A stretch of DNA of 5,130 nt from Bacteroidales bacterium UBA6117 (GTDB lineage: Bacteria > Bacteroidota > Bacteroidia > Bacteroidales > VadinHA17). Of this stretch, positions 1-5,130 are shown piece after piece; the stretch's first letter is position 1; every line of letters begins with the position of its first letter. Below the pieces are notes generated by a model. It saw only the letters and a list, made by a program, of their open reading frames with translations. It searched no databases and was not told the DNA's origin. The stretch covers positions 1 through 5,130 of the forward strand of contig DIWB01000047.1 in the NCBI GenBank assembly GCA_002428385.1, read 5' to 3'. The position numbers and the translations under genes are program-made.

Positions 1-23
1 TTCGCACCAAGGCTTTTGACTTG

Positions 24-95
<72 letters not shown>

Positions 96-104
96 ATTTC
101 GGTG

Positions 105-135
105 CAAATTTAACATTTGTAAACCAAATAACAAA
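105..135 (-). promoter_or_regulatory. Bacteroidota-type promoter of the initiator tRNA gene
   Basis: On the minus strand there is a -7 box TAAATTTG (bases 112 to 105). A -33 box TTTG (bases 135 to 132) lies 19 bases upstream of it. This fits the known Bacteroidota consensus TTTG - about 19 nt - TAnnTTTG. Transcription should begin close to base 98, only a few bases before the tRNA 5' end at 95, giving a very short leader. It is the only promoter in the window for which both boxes can be seen. The assignment is by motif only. Confidence 0.7.
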
Positions 136-226
136 TTTGTTGCGATTTTTTTATGGAGCACTGATTTTTTTGGTTAATTTTATAAGATCGTTGCATTATT
201 TCTTTTTCAAAGTTGGTTGTCTGTGT
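136..226. other. AT-rich intergenic stretch without visible gene
   Basis: This is the first part of the gene-free region 96-436. It is rich in T runs on the plus strand. I see no coding frame with a plausible start, no tRNA-like fold and no convincing terminator hairpin. It separates the divergently oriented tRNA promoter from the heptamer array that starts near base 227. Confidence 0.5.
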
Positions 227-309
227 TTTAAGGCAGGTTGTTGGCAGTTGGCAGTCAGCAGTTGGCAGTCTGTGCTAGAAGTTGGTAGTTGCCATTAAGC
301 AGTTGGCAG
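227..309. repeat. Left heptamer array (TTGGCAG), left arm of a large inverted repeat
   Basis: Bases 241-268 are four heptamers in phase (TTGGCAG, TTGGCAG, TCAGCAG, TTGGCAG). Bases 282-309 are four more, increasingly degenerate, ending in a perfect TTGGCAG at 303-309. A partial copy, GGCAGGTTG, precedes them at about 232-240. The 28 bases at 241-268 match the reverse complement of 887-914 at 25 of 28 positions. The three differences fall together in the third heptamer. The array is outside any gene and is the mirror of the array downstream of the four-helix-bundle gene. Confidence 0.85.
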
Positions 310-353
310 GCATAGATTTTAGAATGTTATAAAGTCATTATTCTTATGAAACC

Positions 354-400
354 CACATGATTGAAAACACAAACAATAATGAATATAATTCAATCATGTG
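354..400. repeat. Perfect 12-bp inverted repeat upstream of the four-helix-bundle gene
   Basis: CACATGATTGAA at 354-365 is the exact reverse complement of TTCAATCATGTG at 389-400. A 23-base A-rich spacer separates the arms. In RNA this would form a 12-bp hairpin ending 36 bases before the ATG at 437. No U-run follows the second arm, so it does not look like a rho-independent terminator. It could be an operator, a hairpin in the 5' untranslated region or the trace of an older insertion; the sequence does not decide. It is unrelated in sequence to the heptamer arrays. Confidence 0.75.
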
Positions 401-436
401 CGGTTCCATCCGACCTTTAAAATAAATTATATACGG

Positions 437-811
437 ATGAAAAACAGTTTTCGGGATTTGATAGTGTACCAAAAAGCTTTTGCTTTTGCCATGAGGATAT
501 TTCAGATCACAAAAGGATTTCCGGATACAGAAAAATATGATTTGACTGATCAGATCAGAAGATCTTCCCGGGCAATCTGCCGAGCGATTGGAGAAGGCTA
601 CAGAAAACGCCAGTATCCAAAACATTTTTCGGGCAAAATGAGCGACGCTGATATGGAAAATACCGAAACCCAGGTTTCCTTGGACTTCGCAAAATCGTGT
701 AATTACATTTCGGAGCAATTATATACAGAACTTATTGAAACCTCTGAAGAAATAGGCCGCATACTTAATGTACTTATCACTAACCCTGAAAAATTCTCCC
801 CTCGTAAGTAA
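437..811 (+). CDS. Four-helix-bundle protein, 23S rRNA-intervening-sequence (S23/IVS) family
   Basis: The protein is 124 residues. It has the family pattern: N-terminal FRDLIVYQKAFAFAMRIF (residues 5-22), a central TDQIRRSSRAICRAIGEGYRKR block (about 37-58), and a third segment SDADMENTETQVSLDFAKSCNYI (about 69-91) followed by a final helix ending near residue 114. Relatives form a four-helix bundle that assembles as a pentamer. They were first found encoded in intervening sequences of 23S rRNA genes, and similar folds include the Avd accessory protein of diversity-generating retroelements. The cellular role of stand-alone copies is not known. The ATG at 437 is chosen because the conserved block begins there. 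An in-frame GTG at 398 would add 13 residues unlike the family and would lie in the right arm of the 12-bp inverted repeat. No good Shine-Dalgarno sequence is seen. The gene sits alone between inverted heptamer arrays, and its stop codon touches the right one. No rRNA, reverse transcriptase or variable repeat is visible in the window. The family call is firm; function is unknown. Confidence 0.88.
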   Translation: MKNSFRDLIVYQKAFAFAMRIFQITKGFPDTEKYDLTDQIRRSSRAICRAIGEGYRKRQYPKHFSGKMSDADMENTETQVSLDFAKSCNYISEQLYTELIETSEEIGRILNVLITNPEKFSPRK

Positions 812-919
812 CTGCCAAGTGCTTGCTGCCAACCGCCGATTTTCCTTGTCCTGACTGCCCACTGCCCCATGCTACTGCCAACTTCCCTGCCAACTGCCCC
901 CTGCCAACTGCCAACTTCC
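812..919. repeat. Right heptamer array (CTGCCAA), right arm of a large inverted repeat
   Basis: The reverse-complement heptamer CTGCCAA occurs at 812-818, 826-832, 875-881, 887-893, 901-907 and 908-914. Degenerate copies such as ACTGCCC lie between (about 854-867, 894-900). The best block, 887-914, mirrors 241-268. The array starts one base after the stop codon of the four-helix-bundle gene (809-811). In one frame it is open and would give a low-complexity Pro/Ala/Cys/Asn-rich peptide fused upstream of the superoxide reductase. I treat that as an artefact of the repeat. Confidence 0.85.
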
Positions 920-960
920 ATATTTTAGGGCAACAATGTCCCATAAAAAGGAATATGAAT

Positions 961-968
961 TACTTTTG
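961..968 (+). promoter_or_regulatory. -7 box of the superoxide reductase promoter
   Basis: TACTTTTG matches the Bacteroidota -7 consensus TAnnTTTG and is followed by C as in the other promoters here. It lies 25 bases before the ATG at 994, so a transcript would start near 974 with a leader of about 20 bases. No clear -33 TTTG is seen at the right distance. It lies inside any frame starting at ATG 955, which argues against that start. Confidence 0.55.
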
Positions 969-993
969 CAGTATTAACATAAATAGTAAAAAC

Positions 994-1377
994 ATGCCGC
1001 GAGTATTTCAAGCGCTGGATATAGAAAAAGAAGAGAAAGAAATCAAACGTGATTATCTCGACCGTCATATGCCTCACGTAATATGTGCAGATGAGGCTAA
1101 GAGAGGTGAGAAATTTGTTGTAAAGGTCAGGATCGGAGAGGAATATCCTCACCCTGACGAATACGATCATTCTATTAGCCTGATCCAGCTCTGGAACAGG
1201 GAGACTCTTCTGGCCGAAGCCCGTTACACACCAGGCGTATACGGCAACCTACCGGCTCACGTTGAGGTCGATTTTCATATTGTGGCTCCTGATGTCTCAA
1301 TGAACCTGTCTGCAATGTCGGTGTGCTCAAAGCACGGATTGTGGCAAAGTGAAGAGAAACCGGTAAAGGTTATCTAA
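994..1377 (+). CDS. Superoxide reductase, single-domain neelaredoxin type
   Basis: The protein is 127 residues. Superoxide reductase uses a ferrous iron centre to reduce superoxide to hydrogen peroxide without making oxygen, taking electrons from rubredoxin or a similar donor in the cytoplasm. All five expected iron ligands are present: His25 in DRHMP, His53 and His59 in PHPDEYDH (the usual six-residue step), and Cys111 and His114 in CSKHGLW. No N-terminal desulforedoxin Cys4 domain is present, so this is the one-iron class. The usual Glu-Lys before the first ligand (EKHVP) is Asp-Arg here. The ATG at 994 fits the family length and the -7 box at 961-968. ATG 955, preceded by AAGGA, would add 13 residues, and the open frame further upstream is translated repeat. 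The gene appears monocistronic, ending 36 bases before the next start, which has its own promoter box. It suggests an anaerobe that meets oxygen. Confidence 0.88.
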   Translation: MPRVFQALDIEKEEKEIKRDYLDRHMPHVICADEAKRGEKFVVKVRIGEEYPHPDEYDHSISLIQLWNRETLLAEARYTPGVYGNLPAHVEVDFHIVAPDVSMNLSAMSVCSKHGLWQSEEKPVKVI

Positions 1378-1384
1378 GGTTTAT

Positions 1385-1392
1385 TATCTTTG
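1385..1392 (+). promoter_or_regulatory. -7 box of the M23 peptidase-ispC-rseP operon
   Basis: TATCTTTG followed by C matches TAnnTTTG and lies 21 bases before the ATG at 1414, just after the superoxide reductase stop codon (1375-1377). Predicted transcription starts near 1399, leaving about 15 bases of leader that include the GAGGG ribosome-binding site at 1406-1410. A -33 box is not evident. The position between two closely spaced genes supports the view that the operon starts here rather than being read only from upstream. Confidence 0.5.
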
Positions 1393-1413
1393 CTGGCCAA
1401 TCATTGAGGGAAT

Positions 1414-2277
1414 ATGGCTAAAAACGAAAAGAAGAAGACCAGCTGGCGCGACAAGTTCAGGTTTGCAGTAACCAATGATACTACATTTGAAGAGGTATGG
1501 ATGGTACGGCTGACAAGGTACAACTCGTTCCTGATGATTTTCTTTGTGGTCTTTTTTATTGTTGGTTCAACAGCATCGCTGATAGCCTTCACAAATTTAA
1601 GGGAATTCATTCCGGGCTACCCCGATGTGACCATGCGCCGGGATATTCTTCTGAATGCAATCAGGCTCGACTCACTCGAAAGGGAACTCGCTATCAGGGA
1701 CCGGTATTTTGAAAACCTGACCGCCATTATTGCCGGAGACAGACCTGCCAGCTCAGTGGCCCTCCGGGATACAACAATGAACTACAACAGCATCTCTTTC
1801 CGCACTTCCCCGGAAGATTCAGTTCTGAGGGAACAAATTGAAACTGAGGGAAGATATAATATTTCCCAGGGTCAGTCCCTGCCGGCGGCTGAGACTAGTC
1901 TCGCAAGCCTTCACTTCTTCCCTCCTGTCAGGGGAATAGTGTCCGGTAAGTTCGATCCTTCCCTCAGTCATTACGGAACCGACATTGTCACGAAACCCAA
2001 ATCGCAGGTCGATGCCGCGCTCTCAGGCACGGTAATATTCACCGGCTGGACGAGGGAGACCGGATATGTGATCGAGATTCAGCATGCAAACAATATTGTT
2101 TCGGTTTACAAGCATAATGCTTCGCTGCTGAAGGAGACCGGCGACCTCGTAAGAACAGGTGAAACCATTGCGATTGTAGGCAACTCGGGCGAAATATATA
2201 CATCCGGACCCCATCTCCATTTTGAGATCTGGTATAAGGGAAGCCCCCTGGATCCGGAGAAATACGTCATCTTCTAA
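1414..2277 (+). CDS. Membrane-anchored M23-family metallopeptidase (LytM-type)
   Basis: The protein is 287 residues. It has a charged cytoplasmic N-terminus (1-36, rich in Lys/Arg), one membrane segment at about 37-59 (very Phe/Ile/Val rich), a periplasmic linker of about 100 residues with a short coiled-coil-like part (about 77-105), and a C-terminal M23 domain (about 168-287). Zinc ligands of the family are all visible: His186 and Asp190 in HYGTD, and His269 in GPHLHFE; His267 of that motif and His234 in VYKHN match the catalytic histidines. It should therefore be an active zinc endopeptidase cutting peptide cross-links in peptidoglycan, unlike the degenerate EnvC/NlpD activators. The start is supported by GAGGG seven to eight bases upstream. 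The gene leads an apparent operon, with ispC 14 bp downstream. Its exact substrate bond is not predictable from sequence. Confidence 0.92.
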   Translation: MAKNEKKKTSWRDKFRFAVTNDTTFEEVWMVRLTRYNSFLMIFFVVFFIVGSTASLIAFTNLREFIPGYPDVTMRRDILLNAIRLDSLERELAIRDRYFENLTAIIAGDRPASSVALRDTTMNYNSISFRTSPEDSVLREQIETEGRYNISQGQSLPAAETSLASLHFFPPVRGIVSGKFDPSLSHYGTDIVTKPKSQVDAALSGTVIFTGWTRETGYVIEIQHANNIVSVYKHNASLLKETGDLVRTGETIAIVGNSGEIYTSGPHLHFEIWYKGSPLDPEKYVIF

Positions 2278-2291
2278 AAGCAGGGGTTTTT

Positions 2292-3461
2292 ATGCCAAAG
2301 AAAATTGCCTTACTCGGATCGACAGGCTCGATCGGCACCCAGACCCTGGATGTCATTTCCAGGTATCCCGGGGAGTTTTCGATCGAGGTTCTGACGGCTG
2401 GCAGCAACATAAATCTTCTGACCAGGCAGGCGATCACTTATCAGCCCGATTCGGTTGTTATTGGTGATCAGTCGCACTATCAGCAGCTCAGGGAAGCCCT
2501 GAAAGACTATCCTGTTAAAGTGTACGCCGGCGAAGAAGCCATAGAGCAGGTTGTCAGAGGTTCAAACATCGATCTGGTCGTTGCTGCAATGGTCGGCTAC
2601 TCAGGTCTGAAGCCTGCAATATCAGCCATCAGGGCAGGGAAGAAAATCGCCCTTGCAAATAAGGAGACACTGGTTATCGCCGGTGAAATAATAAAAAAGC
2701 TTGTTAAGGAATCGGGCAGTAAAATCATTCCGGTCGACTCCGAACATTCCGCAATCTTCCAGTGCCTTGCGGGTGAAATGGGCAATCCGGTTGACAAGAT
2801 CACTCTTACAGCCTCCGGAGGACCCTTCCTGAATTATACAATGGAGATGCTTGAAAATGTGAAGCCCCATGAAGCCCTCAGGCATCCCAACTGGGAGATG
2901 GGCAACAAGGTTACTATCGATTCGGCATCGATGATGAATAAGGGCTTTGAGGTCATTGAGGCAAGATGGCTGTTTGACCTGCTCCCCGAAAAGATAGAAG
3001 TTATAATTCACCCTCAGTCGATAATTCATTCAATGGTTCACTTCTCCGACGGATCTGTCAAGGCTCAGATGGGTTTGCCGGATATGAGAGTTCCGATATT
3101 GTATTCACTGAGCTATCCCGACAGGCTGGCCTCCGATCTGCCTAAACTGGATCTGACCCAATGCGGCGCTTTGTCATTTATTCCACCCGACACTAAACGG
3201 TTCCGCAACCTGGCCCTGGCTTATCACGCCCTGAACGAGGGAGGAAATATGCCTTGCATCCTCAATGCTGCCAACGAGGTGGCTGTCAGCGCTTTTCTGG
3301 CAGGGAAAATCGGATTCCTTCAGATGTCGGATGTTGTTGAACACACAATGGAAAAGACTGAATATTTTGCTTCACCCGGGCTTGGTTACCTTGAAACCAC
3401 CAATTCATTGGCAAGAACTGAGGCCCAGAACTATATTAACGAACTATGTAAACAATCATGA
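2292..3461 (+). CDS. ispC: 1-deoxy-D-xylulose 5-phosphate reductoisomerase
   Basis: The protein is 389 residues, close to the 398 of E. coli. It converts 1-deoxy-D-xylulose 5-phosphate to 2-C-methyl-D-erythritol 4-phosphate with NADPH and a divalent metal: the committed step of the MEP isoprenoid pathway and the target of fosmidomycin. Visible motifs are the NADPH-binding GSTGSIG (9-15), LANKETLV (121-128), metal ligands Asp149 and Glu151 in PVDSEHSAIFQ, Glu220 in MMNKGFE, substrate-binding ASGGPF (174-179), the flexible-loop HPNWEMG (198-204), SASMMNKG (211-218) and LNAANEVAV (324-332). All key residues are present, so the enzyme should be active. AGGGG at 2282-2286 serves as ribosome-binding site. 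It lies 14 bp after the M23 gene, and its stop overlaps the rseP start by ATGA, which implies translational coupling. The alternative symbol is dxr. Confidence 0.97.
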   Translation: MPKKIALLGSTGSIGTQTLDVISRYPGEFSIEVLTAGSNINLLTRQAITYQPDSVVIGDQSHYQQLREALKDYPVKVYAGEEAIEQVVRGSNIDLVVAAMVGYSGLKPAISAIRAGKKIALANKETLVIAGEIIKKLVKESGSKIIPVDSEHSAIFQCLAGEMGNPVDKITLTASGGPFLNYTMEMLENVKPHEALRHPNWEMGNKVTIDSASMMNKGFEVIEARWLFDLLPEKIEVIIHPQSIIHSMVHFSDGSVKAQMGLPDMRVPILYSLSYPDRLASDLPKLDLTQCGALSFIPPDTKRFRNLALAYHALNEGGNMPCILNAANEVAVSAFLAGKIGFLQMSDVVEHTMEKTEYFASPGLGYLETTNSLARTEAQNYINELCKQS

Positions 3462-4789
3462 CCATACTAATAAAGATACTTCAGTTTCTGCTAAGCCTCT
3501 CAATAATAGTCATAATCCACGAATTCGGACATTTTCTGTTTGCGAAGCTGTTCAAGACCAGGGTCGAAAAATTCTACCTGTTCTTTGATCCGTGGTTTGC
3601 CCTTTTCAAACGCAAGGCCGGAGAGACCGAATACGGAATCGGCTGGGTTCCCCTGGGGGGATATGTTAAGATCTCGGGGATGATTGATGAGTCGATGGAC
3701 AAGGAACAGATGAAACAGCCTCCCCAGCCCTATGAGTTCCGGTCCAAGTCGGCCGGACAGAGACTTTTGATAATGACTGCCGGAGTTATCTTTAACTTTA
3801 TTTCAGCTCTTATTATTTACGTAGGCGTTCTTTATGCATGGGGAGAAACTTATCTTCCGACAGCGAATGTCAAGTACGGAATTGTGACCGACTCGGCAAG
3901 CTATGCAATAGGCCTAAGGAACGGTGACATGATCGTTTCGGTGGATAATGTGAAGATCGAGAATTTCAATGAGATACCTTCCGACATAATCCTTAACGAC
4001 CGCAAAACCATCCAGGTTGACAGGAACGGGGAAATATTAAACATCCCGATTCCGGTCGAATTTATTGCAAGGATGCTGAAAGGAGAAGGCATGCTGGAAC
4101 CCAGGACACCGTTCAGGCCCTACGTGGTTTCCGGATTCGGCAAGGAATCTCCGGCAAAACTGGCTGGAATCACAGAAGGAGATGAATTTGTGGGCATCGA
4201 CGGCAACAACTTCCAGTGGTTTGATGAATTTCAGGACTATCTCTCGCGGAACCGGGGCAAAGAGGTGCTGGTGAACGTTGTCAGGAACGGAAACCAGGTT
4301 GACATACCTGTTGTTCTGTCTGCTGAAGGAACGCTTGGAGTGGGAAGCTCACGCACCTACGCCCAGATGTTCGAGCTTAAGACGGTGAATTACGGATTCA
4401 TTGCATCCATTCCGGCAGGAATAAGCAAGGGATTCAAAACGATTGGCGACTATGTAAAACAGTTCAGAGTGATCTTCTCGAAGCATACAAAAGCATATGA
4501 GTCACTTGGCGGATTCATTACTATCGGGAGCATCTTCCCGGGAGTCTGGGACTGGCAATCGTTCTGGAACCTGACAGCCCTTCTTTCGATAATACTGGCT
4601 GTGATGAATATACTTCCGATCCCGGCGCTCGACGGCGGACATGTTATGTTCCTTCTTTACGAGGTCGTGACCGGAAGAAAACCCAGCGACAAATTCCTGG
4701 AATATGCCCAGATAACCGGAATGATAATACTCCTTGGCCTGCTTATCCTCGCCAACGGTAATGATATAATCAGATTGATAAGGAAGTAG
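3458..4789 (+). CDS. rseP: RseP-type site-2 protease (intramembrane zinc metalloprotease)
   Basis: The protein is 443 residues (E. coli RseP is 450). It cleaves transmembrane segments of anti-sigma factors or leftover signal peptides within the inner membrane. The zinc motif HEFGH (21-25) lies in the first membrane segment (about 5-28). A second segment (about 102-126) contains GxxxN-like AGVIFNF. Two periplasmic PDZ domains follow (about 140-205 and 222-290, the second with GFGKESPAKLAGITEGDEF). Next come the third membrane segment with NILPIPALDGGH (384-395; Asp392 is the third zinc ligand) and a last segment (about 418-434). All catalytic residues are intact. It starts inside the ispC stop codon (ATGA). 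Compared with E. coli, where frr-dxr-uppS-cdsA-rseP are together, uppS and cdsA are absent between the two genes. No anti-sigma factor gene is in the window, so its substrate is not indicated. Confidence 0.95.
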   Translation: MTILIKILQFLLSLSIIVIIHEFGHFLFAKLFKTRVEKFYLFFDPWFALFKRKAGETEYGIGWVPLGGYVKISGMIDESMDKEQMKQPPQPYEFRSKSAGQRLLIMTAGVIFNFISALIIYVGVLYAWGETYLPTANVKYGIVTDSASYAIGLRNGDMIVSVDNVKIENFNEIPSDIILNDRKTIQVDRNGEILNIPIPVEFIARMLKGEGMLEPRTPFRPYVVSGFGKESPAKLAGITEGDEFVGIDGNNFQWFDEFQDYLSRNRGKEVLVNVVRNGNQVDIPVVLSAEGTLGVGSSRTYAQMFELKTVNYGFIASIPAGISKGFKTIGDYVKQFRVIFSKHTKAYESLGGFITIGSIFPGVWDWQSFWNLTALLSIILAVMNILPIPALDGGHVMFLLYEVVTGRKPSDKFLEYAQITGMIILLGLLILANGNDIIRLIRK

Positions 4790-4877
4790 ACTCCGGCATT
4801 GCATGGCTGCATTCAGACTGCTTCAGGCAACCGTGAGATTTATTTTCACCCTGGAGTATAACGAGAGATTATTTTAA
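4790..4877. other. Intergenic gap between rseP and tatA
   Basis: These bases hold no frame with a plausible start and no hairpin followed by a T-run, so I see no intrinsic terminator for the rseP operon. Read-through into tatA is possible, although tatA has its own promoter box just downstream. Confidence 0.4.
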
Positions 4878-4885
4878 TAACTTTG
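4878..4885 (+). promoter_or_regulatory. -7 box of the tatA promoter
   Basis: TAACTTTG followed by CACA matches the Bacteroidota TAnnTTTG box closely and lies 23 bases before the tatA ATG at 4909. Transcription would begin near 4891. A -33 TTTG at the usual distance is not seen. Confidence 0.6.
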
Positions 4886-4908
4886 CACAAATTCAAAAAC
4901 TTAAAGAG

Positions 4909-5076
4909 ATGGGAAAGATTGGTTTAACTGAGATAATTCTTATTCTGCTTGTTGTTGTGCTATTGTTCGGAGGCCGCAAAATTCCTGAACTGATGAAGGG
5001 TATTGGCCAGGGCATGAAGGAATTCAGGAAGGCTTCAAAAGTTGAAGCCGATAGCGAGAAGGAAGCCACAAAATAG
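4909..5076 (+). CDS. tatA: Sec-independent protein translocase subunit TatA
   Basis: This is a small gene of 55 residues. TatA oligomerises with TatC (and TatB where present) to move folded proteins with twin-arginine signal peptides across the inner membrane. The sequence shows the family layout. A short N-terminus with Glu8 in LTEIILI leads into one membrane segment (about 7-20, Ile/Leu/Val rich). The hinge FGGRKIPEL (20-28) follows, then an amphipathic helix GIGQGMKEFRKA (31-42) and a short charged tail ending KEATK. Being short, it lacks the long acidic tail of many TatA proteins but is within the family range. The region before the ATG has only a weak AAAGAG. TatC is not in the window. 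TatB is an alternative label, but the length and FGGRKIPEL hinge fit TatA/E better. Confidence 0.93.
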   Translation: MGKIGLTEIILILLVVVLLFGGRKIPELMKGIGQGMKEFRKASKVEADSEKEATK

Positions 5077-5103
5077 GAATTTCTTAATCCTGAAAAAGTA
5101 TAT

Positions 5104-5130
5104 AGGGCTGGTTTTCAGCCCTTTTCTTTT
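5104..5130 (+). terminator. Rho-independent terminator after tatA
   Basis: AGGGCTG (5104-5110) pairs with CAGCCCT (5116-5122), a 7-bp GC-rich stem with loop GTTTT. The T-rich tract TTTCTTTT follows directly to the window end. It lies 27 bases after the tatA stop and marks the end of that transcript. Confidence 0.88.

Larger units (their letters stand above)
227..919. other. Possible repeat-bounded cassette carrying the four-helix-bundle gene
   Basis: The two heptamer arrays and the gene between them form one unit of about 0.7 kb with imperfect inverted ends, resembling the layout of rRNA intervening sequences: a long stem with a small ORF in the loop. Here it is placed between a tRNA gene and a superoxide reductase gene, not inside rRNA. 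No transposase and no clear target-site duplication can be seen, so calling it mobile is an inference from architecture. The alternative is that the arrays are independent repetitive intergenic elements that happen to flank the gene. Confidence 0.5.

Noticed and set aside
1..23. Possible second tRNA or other RNA downstream of tRNA-fMet
   Set aside because: Too short at the window edge, with no recognisable arm or motif.
398..436. GTG start 13 codons upstream for the four-helix-bundle protein
   Set aside because: The added residues do not resemble the family, no ribosome-binding site precedes it, and the GTG lies in the 12-bp inverted repeat.
344..718. Antisense open frame of 124 codons opposite the four-helix-bundle gene
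   Set aside because: It is the shadow of a recognisable gene on the plus strand and its translation shows no family features.
437..811. Diversity-generating retroelement (Avd-like protein)
   Set aside because: The fold is related, but no reverse transcriptase, template repeat or variable repeat is visible, and the sequence fits the S23/IVS group better.
241..914. CRISPR array
   Set aside because: The repeat unit is seven bases, directly tandem and inverted on the two sides of a gene, with no unique spacers of regular length and no cas genes.
823..993. In-frame N-terminal extension of the superoxide reductase
   Set aside because: The extension is translated CTGCCAA repeat, rich in Pro, Ala, Cys and Asn, unlike any superoxide reductase N-terminus. 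The -7 box at 961-968 and family length favour ATG 994. ATG 955 with nearby AAGGA remains a weaker alternative.
2597..3029. Minus-strand open frames opposite ispC
   Set aside because: They lie opposite a gene with complete conserved motifs and give compositions without known domains, as expected of shadows.
4790..4877. Terminator after rseP
   Set aside because: Only 4-5 bp stems can be drawn and none is followed by a T-run.

Overview
The window reads as a stretch of chromosome from a member of the Bacteroidota, probably an anaerobic or microaerophilic Bacteroidales-type organism. The evidence is as follows. Three genes carry the Bacteroidota -7 promoter box TAnnTTTG 21-25 bases before their start codons, and the tRNA gene carries one on the other strand. 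Shine-Dalgarno sequences are weak at several starts. The small four-helix-bundle (S23/IVS-type) protein resembles Bacteroidota versions, and a superoxide reductase is typical of anaerobes. The genus cannot be set from the sequence alone.

Layout. Bases 24-95 (minus strand) hold an initiator tRNA-fMet, with its own promoter at about 105-135. Bases 96-436 hold no gene: an AT-rich part, then a left array of heptamer repeats (TTGGCAG, about 227-309), then a perfect 12-bp inverted repeat (354-365 / 389-400). Bases 437-811 encode a 124-residue four-helix-bundle protein of the '23S rRNA-intervening-sequence protein' family. From its stop codon onward an opposite-strand array of the same heptamer (CTGCCAA, 812-914) follows, so the gene lies inside a large imperfect inverted repeat. 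This cassette, about 0.7 kb, is the most unusual part of the window.

From 994 on the region is compact and ordinary. It holds a single-domain superoxide reductase (994-1377), then an apparent operon of a membrane-anchored M23 peptidase (1414-2277), ispC/dxr (2292-3461) and rseP (3458-4789). The spacing is 14 bp and then a 4-bp ATGA overlap. After a 119-bp gap with its own promoter comes tatA (4909-5076), which ends in a rho-independent terminator at the window edge.

Functionally the operon-like block concerns the cell envelope: peptidoglycan trimming (M23), isoprenoid precursor supply (IspC, needed for undecaprenyl phosphate and quinones), intramembrane proteolysis (RseP) and twin-arginine export (TatA). 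The superoxide reductase gives oxygen tolerance. Nothing in the window is clearly a new defence or metabolic system. The four-helix-bundle cassette is the best candidate for something incompletely understood.
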